A DNA stretch of 7,949 bases from Solirubrobacterales bacterium (GTDB taxonomy: Bacteria; Actinomycetota; Thermoleophilia; Solirubrobacterales; Solirubrobacteraceae), in the NCBI GenBank assembly GCA_025964075.1, contig JAOPZQ010000165.1, forward strand, positions 1 to 7,949. The letters are read 5' to 3'. Numbering within the stretch: position 1 is the stretch's first letter; each line of letters opens with the position of its first letter. Below the pieces are notes generated by a model. It was not told where the DNA came from. It did not search any database and saw nothing but the letters and a program-made list of their open reading frames with translations. A program made the position numbers and the translations under genes. Positions 1 through 5,365 of this stretch are shown piece by piece.

Positions 1-301
1 GGCCGCTCGCGTCGCGGACGGCCGCGCACAGCTCGGCGCGATTCGTCGCCGCGCGGACCGCCGCGGTCGCGACGATGCGGATCCATGCCGTGCCGAGCTC
101 GCGGGCGGCGGCGGCCTGGCCCGCGACCTCGCCGGCCACCGCGGCGATCTTGTCGCCGGCGATGCGGCCGGTCGCGTCGAGCCCCCGGCCCAGCCGCGTG
201 AACGCCCGTTGCTGGAGGACCTCCGTCAGCCCGTGCCGGCTGCAGTCGGCGACGAGCAGCCGAGTCGTGTTCGAGCCGATGTCGATGCAGGCGCAGCGCA
301 C
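1..301 (-). CDS. Ppx/GppA family phosphatase, N-terminal part (3' end beyond window)
   Basis: Reading leftward from a GTG at 301 gives 100 residues that continue past base 1. The protein opens with CIDIGSNTTRLLVAD (residues 5-19), the phosphate-binding N-terminal motif of the ASKHA-fold exopolyphosphatase/guanosine pentaphosphate phosphatase family. RLGRGLDATGRI (residues 37-48) and IVATAAVRAATN (77-88) are also typical of this family. Such enzymes hydrolyse inorganic polyphosphate or pppGpp in the cytoplasm; which substrate is used cannot be told from this fragment. The family normally has around 300 residues or more, so about two thirds is missing. The start at 301 fits the family, whose IDIGSN motif usually lies within the first ten residues. 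An in-frame GTG at 340 would add 13 residues and lies 7 nt after a TACGCT -10-like box, so a leaderless start there is possible. It is transcribed divergently from the ArsR gene. Confidence 0.88.
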   Translation of the reverse strand, partial: MRCACIDIGSNTTRLLVADCSRHGLTEVLQQRAFTRLGRGLDATGRIAGDKIAAVAGEVAGQAAAARELGTAWIRIVATAAVRAATNRAELCAAVRDASG

Positions 302-327
302 GCGCCCGGCGAGCGTATCGGCCGCCG

Positions 328-366
328 TTGACAGAGGCACCTGAGTTAGCGTACACTTACCGTTAG
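328..366 (+). promoter_or_regulatory. Sigma-70-type promoter for the ArsR operon, probably leaderless
   Basis: A perfect -35 box TTGACA lies at 328-333 and a -10-like TACACT (4 of 6 matches to TATAAT) at 352-357, with an 18-bp spacer. The predicted transcription start, about 7-8 nt after the -10 box, falls at 364-366, which is the GTG start codon of the ArsR gene. No Shine-Dalgarno sequence precedes that GTG. A leaderless mRNA, common in actinobacteria, is therefore likely. The start site is inferred, not measured. Confidence 0.62.
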
Positions 367-378
367 TGGTCACTTACC
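345..378. promoter_or_regulatory. Tandem dyad operator, likely ArsR autoregulatory site
   Basis: Two adjacent 17-bp copies, GTTAGCGTACACTTACC (345-361) and GTTAGTGGTCACTTACC (362-378), match at 14 of 17 positions. Each copy is itself an imperfect dyad of the form GTnAGnG-N2-CnCTnAC, as expected for a dimeric winged-helix repressor. Copy 1 covers the -10 box and copy 2 covers the inferred start site and the first codons, so bound repressor would block transcription. The same DNA could also control the divergent phosphatase gene. The repeats are directly visible; the link to the adjacent ArsR protein is an inference from position. Confidence 0.65.
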
Positions 379-686
379 AAGCCAATGGACTCAGCGCCCT
401 GGGCGATCCCACCCGCCGGGCGATCTTCGAGCGGCTCGCGCGCGGCCCGAGCGCGGTCGGCGAGCTCGCGAACGAGCTGCCGGTCACGCGGCCCGCGGTC
501 TCCCAGCACCTGAAGGTGCTGAAGGACGCCGGCCTCGCGATCGACGAGGCCGACGGCAACCGGCGGCTCTACCGGCTGAACCCGGCGGGGATCGGCGCCC
601 TCCGGGCGTACTTCGACGGGTTCTGGAACCAGGCTCTGACCGCGTTCAAGGCCGCGGCGGAGCAGAACGACGAGGAGGTCACATGA
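366..686 (+). CDS. ArsR-family winged-helix transcriptional repressor
   Basis: This 106-residue protein has the usual ArsR/SmtB length and fold order. LSALGDPTRRAIFERLARG (residues 9-27) is the family's opening helix motif. VGELANELPVTRPAVSQHLK (31-50) is the helix-turn-helix with the recognition helix, and the wing is around EADGNRRLYRLN (61-72). It contains no cysteine, so the classical metal-binding site of arsenic or zinc sensors is absent; it belongs with the non-metal ArsR proteins that are often paired with an SRPBCC gene. The GTG start is chosen because it fits the family start and the leaderless promoter. It is probably a dimeric repressor of its own operon through the tandem dyads over its start. 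The stop overlaps the next gene's start in ATGA, implying translational coupling. The ligand is unknown. Confidence 0.93.
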   Translation: MVTYQANGLSALGDPTRRAIFERLARGPSAVGELANELPVTRPAVSQHLKVLKDAGLAIDEADGNRRLYRLNPAGIGALRAYFDGFWNQALTAFKAAAEQNDEEVT

Positions 687-1162
687 CCCAGCAGATGACG
701 GACATGACGGTGAAGCACGAGCTCACGGTGGCGACGCCGATCGAGCGCGCGTTCGCGACGTTCACCGAGCGCTTCGACACGTGGTGGCCGCGTTCGCACA
801 GCATCGGCGCCGCGGACATGGACGTGGCGATCGTCGAGCCTCGCGAGGGCGGACGGTGGTTCGAGCGCGGCGTCGATGCGACCGAGTGCGACTGGGGCCG
901 CGTGCTGGCCTGGGAGCCTCCGCACCGGGTCGTCCTCAGCTGGCACATCGACTGCCACTGGCGCTACGACCCCGATCCGGCGCACGCGAGCGAGGTCGAG
1001 GTCCGCTTCACGGCCGAGGGGCCCGACCGGACTCGGGTGGAGCTCGAGCACCGCAACCTCGAGCGCCACGGCGCCGAGGCGGCGGAGCTGCGCGAGGCCG
1101 TCTCCTCCCCGGGCGGCTGGCCGGGGCTGCTGGCGATGTTCGCGGAGGCCGCCACGGCCTGA
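683..1162 (+). CDS. SRPBCC domain protein (AHSA1/START-like)
   Basis: This 159-residue protein belongs to the SRPBCC/AHSA1 superfamily, whose helix-grip fold encloses a hydrophobic ligand pocket. Family features are VKHELTVATPIERAFATFT (residues 10-28), the aromatic FDTWWP (31-36), EPREGGRWFERG (52-63), WGRVLAWEPPHRVVLSW (71-87), VEVRFTAEGPDRTRVELEH (105-123) and the C-terminal helix starting at GGWPGLLAMFAE (144-155). Three in-frame ATGs lie near the start (683, 695, 704); 683 is preferred because it overlaps the repressor's stop codon as ATGA. The ArsR-SRPBCC pairing is widespread and suggests that this protein binds or modifies a small molecule linked to the repressor's signal. The ligand and any catalytic role cannot be inferred. 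The protein is probably cytoplasmic, with no signal peptide or membrane segment. Confidence 0.88.
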   Translation: MTQQMTDMTVKHELTVATPIERAFATFTERFDTWWPRSHSIGAADMDVAIVEPREGGRWFERGVDATECDWGRVLAWEPPHRVVLSWHIDCHWRYDPDPAHASEVEVRFTAEGPDRTRVELEHRNLERHGAEAAELREAVSSPGGWPGLLAMFAEAATA

Positions 1163-1173
1163 GATTGCGCGCG

Positions 1174-1192
1174 GGGGCGCTTTGTGCGCCCC
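1174..1192 (+). terminator. GC-rich hairpin after the ArsR-SRPBCC operon, possible terminator
   Basis: GGGGCGC (1174-1180) and GCGCCCC (1186-1192) form a perfect 7-bp stem around a TTTGT loop. It sits 12 bp after the SRPBCC stop and 17 bp before the ABC transporter start. There is no T-tract behind it, so it is not a canonical intrinsic terminator. U-less hairpins are proposed to work in some actinobacteria, so a role in separating the two operons is plausible but unproven. Confidence 0.4.
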
Positions 1193-1195
1193 TGC

Positions 1196-1209
1196 CACAA
1201 TCCCCGCCG
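1196..1209 (+). promoter_or_regulatory. Possible -10 box for a leaderless ABC transporter mRNA
   Basis: CACAAT (1196-1201) matches TATAAT at 4 of 6 positions and ends 7 nt before the GTG start at 1209. That is the spacing seen when transcription begins at the start codon. No Shine-Dalgarno sequence precedes the GTG, which agrees with leaderless translation. No convincing -35 box is visible at 16-18 bp, so the call rests on the -10 and the spacing alone. Confidence 0.35.
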
Positions 1210-2063
1210 TGGAGAACGCGATCGAGGTCAGCGGCCTGCGGAAGTCCTACGGGGACTACGAGGCAGTGCGCGGGATCGACTTCACGGTGCGCCGCGGCGA
1301 GGTCTTCGGGCTCCTCGGGCCCAATGGCGCCGGCAAGACGACCACGGTCGAGATCCTCGAGGGCTACCGCGCGCGCGGCGAAGGCGACGTGGCCGTCCTC
1401 GGGTTCGACCCCGAGCAGCGGCCACGGGCGATGCGCGAGCGCGTCGGGATCGTCCTGCAGTCCACCGGCATCTACCGCCACGTGACGGTCCGGGAGGTGC
1501 TCGAGCACTTCGGGAGCCTCTACCCCGCGCCCCGCGCGGTCGACGAGGTCATCGGGCTCGTCGGGCTGACCGGCAAGGAGGACCAGCGCGCGCGGCGCCT
1601 GTCCGGCGGCCAGCTCCGCCGCCTCGACCTGGCGCTCGCGCTCGTCGGCGACCCCGAGCTGATCTTCCTCGACGAGCCGACGACCGGCTTCGACCCGGCG
1701 GCCCGCCACGCGGCCTGGGACACGATCCGCTCGCTCAAGGCCCTGGGGAAGACCGTCCTCCTGACCACGCACTACCTCGACGAGGCCCAGGAGCTCGCCG
1801 ACCGCGTGGCGATCATCAAGGACGGGCGGATCATCGTCGAGGGCTCCCCCACCGAGCTCGGCGCAGCCTCGGGCCCGTACCGGATCGCCTACCGAGCCGA
1901 CAACGGCGACGGCACGTTCGTCGTCCACGAGACCGACGATCCCACGGCCCTCCTGCACGAGCTGACCGAGCGCGCGCTCGCCTCCGGCACGCGCCTCGAG
2001 GGCCTGAGCGTCACGCGCCCGACGCTCGAGGACGTCTACCTGGAGCTGACCGCCGATGCGTGA
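1209..2063 (+). CDS. ABC transporter ATP-binding protein (DrrA-like exporter subunit)
   Basis: A 284-residue nucleotide-binding subunit that powers export through the permease encoded next. All ABC motifs are present: Walker A GPNGAGKTT (residues 37-45), Q-loop glutamine Q84 in VLQSTG, signature LSGGQ (131-135), Walker B LIFLDEP (151-157) with catalytic E156, and the H-loop histidine H188 in TTHYLDEA. The C-terminal extension ends in RPTLEDVYLELT (270-281), typical of the DrrA/CcmA-type multidrug and antibiotic exporter ATPases. The GTG at 1209 is chosen because the family start (short strand, then LRKSYG at 10-15) follows at once; an upstream in-frame extension would run through the SRPBCC gene and the hairpin. 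It overlaps the permease gene by 8 bp, so the two are translated together. The substrate is unknown. Confidence 0.95.
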   Translation: MENAIEVSGLRKSYGDYEAVRGIDFTVRRGEVFGLLGPNGAGKTTTVEILEGYRARGEGDVAVLGFDPEQRPRAMRERVGIVLQSTGIYRHVTVREVLEHFGSLYPAPRAVDEVIGLVGLTGKEDQRARRLSGGQLRRLDLALALVGDPELIFLDEPTTGFDPAARHAAWDTIRSLKALGKTVLLTTHYLDEAQELADRVAIIKDGRIIVEGSPTELGAASGPYRIAYRADNGDGTFVVHETDDPTALLHELTERALASGTRLEGLSVTRPTLEDVYLELTADA

Positions 2064-2811
2064 GCCCAGCCTCGCGGGGATGATCTGGCGCCAGTACCGG
2101 CTCGAGCGCAGGATGTTCTGGCGCAACCCGAGCGCCGCCTTCTTCAACTTCCTGCTGCCGCTCCTCTTCCTCGCCCTGTTCGGGGCGGTGTTCTCGGCGC
2201 ACCAGAAGGACCTGAACGTGATCGTGCCGGGGATCGCGGGCATGAGCGTCGTCTCGACCACGTTCACCGCGCTCGCCTACAACATGACGTTCCTGCGCGA
2301 GCAGGGGATCCTCAAGCGGATCCGCGGCACGCCGATGCCGAGCGGCGCCTATCTCGGCGGGATCGCGCTTTCCGCGGTGACGAACACGATCATCCAGGTC
2401 GGCATCGTCACGGTGGCGGGGAAGCTGTTCTTCGGCGTCGACTGGCCGCGGGACTGGGGCGAGCTCGTCGTCTACGTGGCGGTCGGCGTCGTCTGCTTCG
2501 CCGGCCTCGGCGTGGCGTTCTCGCACGCGATCCCCAACTTCGAGTCGACCGCGGCCTACGTGAACGCGGTCTTCCTGCCGCTGATCTTCGTCTCCGGCGT
2601 GTTCTACGACTCGGCCAAGGCCCCGCGGTTCCTGCGCGACATCGCCGAGGCGCTCCCGCTCGTGCACGTGATCGACGGGCTCTCGGGCGCGATGGTCAAG
2701 GGCACCGGCCTCGGCCACAACGCGCCCGGACTCGGCGTCGTCGTCCTGTGGGGGGCGGCCGGCCTGTGGCTCGCCGCGCGAGGGTTCTCGTGGGAATCCC
2801 GTAGGAACTAG
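2056..2811 (+). CDS. ABC-2 type transporter permease
   Basis: A 251-residue inner-membrane permease, the partner of the preceding ATPase. It starts with a basic cytoplasmic segment ending in the MFWRNPSA motif (20-27) common to ABC-2 permeases. About six hydrophobic segments follow (roughly residues 28-48, 58-78, 103-123, 136-157, 169-185 and 224-243). Between the second and third lies REQGILKRIRGTPMP (81-95), the conserved cytoplasmic coupling segment of the DrrB/ABC-2 family. FLPLIFVSGVFY (173-184) is the typical late-helix motif. One ATPase and one permease gene imply a homodimeric exporter of two of each. The ATG overlaps the ATPase stop by 8 bp. The neighbouring ArsR-SRPBCC operon does not reveal the substrate, and a functional link is not established. 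Confidence 0.93.
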   Translation: MREPSLAGMIWRQYRLERRMFWRNPSAAFFNFLLPLLFLALFGAVFSAHQKDLNVIVPGIAGMSVVSTTFTALAYNMTFLREQGILKRIRGTPMPSGAYLGGIALSAVTNTIIQVGIVTVAGKLFFGVDWPRDWGELVVYVAVGVVCFAGLGVAFSHAIPNFESTAAYVNAVFLPLIFVSGVFYDSAKAPRFLRDIAEALPLVHVIDGLSGAMVKGTGLGHNAPGLGVVVLWGAAGLWLAARGFSWESRRN

Positions 2812-2819
2812 GTATGAAA

Positions 2820-2853
2820 GGGCACGACCGGAACCCAGGGGTGCCCACCCGGT
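2820..2853 (+). promoter_or_regulatory. Interleaved inverted repeats in the leader between exporter and DUF4389 gene
   Basis: GGGCAC (2820-2825) can pair with GTGCCC (2841-2846), and ACCGG (2827-2831) can pair with CCGGT (2849-2853). The arms are interleaved, so they are either alternative hairpins or the two stems of an H-type pseudoknot. The stems are short and the region is GC-rich, so chance is possible. No T-tract follows, so a standard terminator for the exporter operon is not supported. Confidence 0.3.
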
Positions 2854-2908
2854 TGCGCGACGTCCGTCGGACCGGATAGACCTAACGCGCTGACAACCGA
2901 CCGGAGGG
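2853..2908 (+). promoter_or_regulatory. Weak candidate promoter and Shine-Dalgarno for the DUF4389 gene
   Basis: TTGCGC (2853-2858) and TAGACC (2877-2882), 18 bp apart, are the best -35/-10 candidates, each matching consensus at only three positions. The ribosome binding site is much clearer: GGAGGG (2903-2908) lies 5 nt before the ATG at 2914. This fixes the start codon and shows that, unlike the ArsR and ABC genes, this gene is translated from a leadered mRNA. Confidence 0.35.
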
Positions 2909-2913
2909 CGCGC

Positions 2914-3513
2914 ATGTATCCCGTCACTTTGCAGGTAGATCCTCAGTTGGAGGGTCGAAACCGTCTCACCACCTTCTTCCGAGGCCTCATGGCGATCCCG
3001 GTGATGATCGTCGCGTTCCTCTTCGCGATCGGCGTGGAGATCGCCGTCTTCATCGCGTGGTTCGCGCTGGTGTTCACCGGCCGCTACCCGCAGGGCCTCT
3101 ACGACTTCGTCGCGAAGGGCGTGCGGATGTTCGGCCGCGTCAACGCGTACTACTACCTGCTGACCGACGAGTACCCGCCATTCAACGGCGACCCCGACGC
3201 CGCCTACCCGGTGCGGGTCGACGTCGCGCCGGCGCAGGGGTCCTACGACCGGATCAAGGTGTTCTTCCGCGGTCTCCTCCTGATCCCGGTGTGGATCGTC
3301 GCGTACCTCTACGCCATCGGGCTCGGCGTCGTGACCATGATCGCGTGGTTCGCGATCCTCTTCACCGGCAAGTACCCCGCGGGGATGTTCGACTTCGCCC
3401 GCAACGCGTCCGCCTACATGCTGCGCGCGAACGCGTACATGTTCCTCGTGACCGACCAGTTCCCGCCGGTCAGCGAGGAGCCGCAGGTAGCGCCCGTGGC
3501 GCCGGTGATCTAG
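2914..3513 (+). CDS. DUF4389 membrane protein with internal duplication
   Basis: A 199-residue integral membrane protein that I recognise as a DUF4389-type protein; its function is unknown. It consists of two tandem copies of one unit, residues 2-90 and 98-186, aligned without gaps at a constant offset of 96 residues with 43 of 89 identities. Each copy begins with YPV, then FFRGL..IPV (21-30 and 117-126), two hydrophobic stretches running into IAWFA..FTG.YP.G (47-61, 143-157), an amphipathic DF...R.NAY segment, and ends in LTDEYPP / VTDQFPP. About four membrane segments are predicted (roughly 24-38, 40-56, 120-134, 136-152). The C-terminus is a short proline/valine-rich tail. The start is set by the strong GGAGGG site. 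It stands alone between two operons, and the context gives no hint of its role. Confidence 0.85.
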   Translation: MYPVTLQVDPQLEGRNRLTTFFRGLMAIPVMIVAFLFAIGVEIAVFIAWFALVFTGRYPQGLYDFVAKGVRMFGRVNAYYYLLTDEYPPFNGDPDAAYPVRVDVAPAQGSYDRIKVFFRGLLLIPVWIVAYLYAIGLGVVTMIAWFAILFTGKYPAGMFDFARNASAYMLRANAYMFLVTDQFPPVSEEPQVAPVAPVI

Positions 3514-3545
3514 CCGCGGTTCTCACGCGCTTCAGAGCGACCGCT

Positions 3546-3551
3546 TAGGTT
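3546..3551 (+). promoter_or_regulatory. Weak -10-like box upstream of the G1 peptidase gene
   Basis: TAGGTT (3546-3551) has the T, A and final T of a -10 box. It would place transcription start near 3558-3560, giving a leader of about 22-24 nt that contains the hairpin around the start codon. No good -35 was found at the right distance, so support is slight. Confidence 0.22.
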
Positions 3552-3561
3552 CCTCACACGT

Positions 3562-3586
3562 CGCACGCCGATCCTCTCGGCGTGCG
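3562..3586 (+). promoter_or_regulatory. Perfect hairpin enclosing the G1 peptidase start codon
   Basis: CGCACGCCGA (3562-3571) is exactly complementary to TCGGCGTGCG (3577-3586), a perfect 10-bp stem with a TCCTC loop. The GTG start codon (3582-3584) lies in the 3' arm. In an mRNA this would bury the initiation codon and could lower or control translation. It might also help end transcription of the DUF4389 gene, whose stop is 49 bp upstream, but no T-tract follows. Confidence 0.5.
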
Positions 3587-4409
3587 CGTTCACCGGATCC
3601 TCGCCTTCGCCGCGCTGGCGACCACCGCGGTGGTCGCCGGCGCGAGCGCCGAGCCCGCCGGGGCCGCGGTGACCGCCGCGACGAGCACGAACTGGGCCGG
3701 CTACGTCGCGTCGAAGAGCGGCGTGCGCTTCCGGCGGGCGGCCGGGTTCTGGACGGTGCCGAGCGCGACGTGCAGCACCGGCGCGCCGACGTACTCGGCC
3801 GTCTGGATCGGGCTCGGTGGCTATCACAGCGGCTCGAAGGGGCTCGAGCAGATCGGCACCGAATCCGACTGCCGCTCCAACGGCAGCGCCCGCTACACCG
3901 CGTGGTACGAGCTCGTGCCCGACGCGGCGCACAGCGCGGGCATCACCGTCCGGCCGGGCGACCGGATGTCGGCGAGCGTGCTCGTCTCCGGCCACACCGT
4001 GCGGCTGCGCATGGTCGACCTGACGAGGAACCGGTCGGTGACGAAGCGCCTGACCGCGAGCGCGATCGACGTCACCTCCGCCGATTGGATCGTCGAGGCG
4101 CCGTCGGCGTGCACCTCGGCGACCTCGTGCCGGACGCTGCCCCTCGCGAACTTTAGCCCCGTCACGTTCGCCGGCGCCCAGTCGACCTCGACCGGCGGCC
4201 ACACCGGCAAGATCGCCGACTCCGCGTGGTCGGCCGTCGCCCTGTCCCTCGTCGCCGGTGGGCCCCAGAGCGGCCGGCCGGGGTTCATCGGCGGCCCGGG
4301 CGCGGTGAGCCGCGCGTTCGGGCAGGCGACGCCCGGGGCGCTCGCCGCGACCGGCGACGGCTTCGACGTGCAGTTCAGCCAGACCGCGGCCGCCGCCCGC
4401 TCCCGCTGA
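3582..4409 (+). CDS. Secreted peptidase G1 (eqolisin-type glutamic endopeptidase)
   Basis: A 275-residue protein of the peptidase G1 family, acid-active endopeptidases that use a Gln/Glu catalytic pair and a lectin-like beta-sandwich. A signal peptide is evident: basic start MRVHR, hydrophobic core LAFAALATTAVVAG (7-20), and Ala-rich cleavage region around residues 22-31. The mature domain begins with STNWAGYV (35-42), followed by GFWTVPS (55-61), AVWIGLGG (73-80) and GLEQIGTES (87-95), in which Q90 is the likely catalytic glutamine. DWIVEAPS (168-175) holds the likely catalytic E172; the usual EWIVE reads DWIVE here. FSPVTFAGA (191-199) is also typical. Four cysteines (64, 97, 177, 183) may form disulfides. 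The GTG start gives a proper signal peptide and no better start is seen; it has no Shine-Dalgarno and lies within a hairpin. The substrate is unknown; the protein is presumably exported. Confidence 0.85.
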   Translation: MRVHRILAFAALATTAVVAGASAEPAGAAVTAATSTNWAGYVASKSGVRFRRAAGFWTVPSATCSTGAPTYSAVWIGLGGYHSGSKGLEQIGTESDCRSNGSARYTAWYELVPDAAHSAGITVRPGDRMSASVLVSGHTVRLRMVDLTRNRSVTKRLTASAIDVTSADWIVEAPSACTSATSCRTLPLANFSPVTFAGAQSTSTGGHTGKIADSAWSAVALSLVAGGPQSGRPGFIGGPGAVSRAFGQATPGALAATGDGFDVQFSQTAAAARSR

Positions 4410-4412
4410 GAG

Positions 4413-4748
4413 TCACATCTCGGCGAACGGCACGATCCGGTCTGCGCCGGTGAGCCGGAAGATGCGCTGCACCCGCTCGTCGCCGGGGATCACCTCGACG
4501 GCGTGGCCCTCTCCGGCCGCGCGCTCGACTTCCATGAGGACCAGGCGCAGCCCCGAGGAGTCGATGAACGACAGGCCCCGGAGATCGAGGACGAGCCGCC
4601 CGTAGGACCGCTCCGCCGTGGCCAGCGCGTCGGCCAGCCGTGGGACGGTCGCGATGTCGAGCTCCCCGTTCGGGATCACGGTCAGGGTACCGCCGGACCG
4701 ATCGAGGTCCACGTAGAACGGTGGTATCTGCTGGCTCGACTCCGTCAC
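4413..4748 (-). CDS. STAS-domain anti-sigma factor antagonist (RsbV/SpoIIAA-like)
   Basis: A 111-residue single STAS domain. NGELDIATVPRLADAL (residues 27-42) and LVLDLRGLSFIDSSGLRLVL (52-71) are the two hallmark motifs of anti-anti-sigma factors. S64, the serine after D63 in FIDSSG, corresponds to the residue phosphorylated by anti-sigma kinases in RsbV/SpoIIAA. In the unphosphorylated state such proteins bind an RsbW-type anti-sigma factor and free the sigma factor. No RsbW gene is in the window, so the partner lies elsewhere. The start is GTG at 4748, overlapping the RsbX-like stop as GTGA, which makes it the last gene of the stressosome operon. Its stop is 3 bp from the stop of the convergent peptidase gene. 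RsbV-like is preferred to RsbS-like because a true RsbS precedes RsbT in the same operon. Confidence 0.9.
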   Translation of the reverse strand: MTESSQQIPPFYVDLDRSGGTLTVIPNGELDIATVPRLADALATAERSYGRLVLDLRGLSFIDSSGLRLVLMEVERAAGEGHAVEVIPGDERVQRIFRLTGADRIVPFAEM

Positions 4749-5365
4749 GCCTCGCTCGAAATAGTAGACCCAAGGTACCGGGCGACAACGACCAGGGCGT
4801 CATCCTCGATGCGGCCGTGGTCGACGAGGATGCGGCTGGCGATCCGGTCCACCGAGCCGTGGTGGCGCCCCCGGCTGAACTCCGGGCCGACGCCGTCGGT
4901 CGCGAGCATGAGCATGTCGCCGCGGCGCAGCCGCTGGTTCGAGGCGCGGACGGACGGCATGGACTGCCCGACGACGCCGCCGAGCAGCATCGGCGCATCC
5001 GCCCGCGCGGCCGCGTCGGCCCGCACGAGCCGCGCCTCCACGTTGCCGACGCCGAACCACGTGATCGTGCCGGCGCCGAAGTCGAACGACACGAGCGTCA
5101 TCACGGCGCCGCGCGTGCCCACGAGCGCGGCGTCGCATCTGGCGAAGAGCGAGCCGAGATCGGCCTCCGGGTGCTTGCTCAGGGCCTCGAGCGCCGCCGC
5201 GGAGGCCGCGGCGGCGGCGTCGCCGTGTCCGAGCCCGTCGACGGCGCCGACGAGCGCCCCGCCGGGGACCGGAAGCGACACGGCCATGTCCCCCGAGCGC
5301 TCCTCGCCGAACAGCGGACGGCCGGCGATCCCGACCTGCAGCCCGGGCATCGTCAGCGCGTTCAC
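4745..5365 (-). CDS. rsbX: RsbX-like PP2C/SpoIIE-fold serine phosphatase
   Basis: A 206-residue stand-alone SpoIIE-fold phosphatase with no sensor domain, the size and form of RsbX. Metal-binding motifs are present: VGAVDGLGHGD (residues 39-49, with D43), LATDGVG (154-160, with D157) and EDDALVVVA (187-195, with D188/D189). WFGVGNVEARL (103-113) resembles the GxGN motif of RsbX proteins. In Bacillus, RsbX dephosphorylates RsbS and RsbR and so returns the stressosome to its resting state; position just after rsbT supports that role here. I chose the GTG at 5365 because it overlaps the rsbT stop as GTGA, like the junction to the next gene. A GTG at 5380 (5 residues longer) and an ATG at 5350 are alternatives. 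Confidence 0.85.
   Translation of the reverse strand: MNALTMPGLQVGIAGRPLFGEERSGDMAVSLPVPGGALVGAVDGLGHGDAAAAASAAALEALSKHPEADLGSLFARCDAALVGTRGAVMTLVSFDFGAGTITWFGVGNVEARLVRADAAARADAPMLLGGVVGQSMPSVRASNQRLRRGDMLMLATDGVGPEFSRGRHHGSVDRIASRILVDHGRIEDDALVVVARYLGSTISSEA

Noticed and set aside
75..344. An 89-residue plus-strand open frame opposite the Ppx/GppA gene
   Set aside because: The minus strand carries the clear CIDIGSNTTRLLVAD phosphatase motif; the plus-strand product is Ala/Ser/Arg-rich with no domain.
1174..1192. The hairpin after the SRPBCC gene as a canonical Rho-independent terminator
   Set aside because: There is no T-tract after the stem. It is kept only as a low-confidence, U-less candidate.
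876..1208. Upstream extension of the ABC ATPase by 111 residues
   Set aside because: It overlaps most of the SRPBCC gene and the hairpin, and its sequence is biased without family similarity. The GTG at 1209 gives the usual ATPase N-terminus.
1008..2267. A 419-residue open frame on the minus strand across the ABC transporter genes
   Set aside because: It is antisense to two genes with complete family motifs. Its translation is a low-complexity mix of charged and small residues with no recognisable domain, as expected of an antisense frame in GC-rich DNA.
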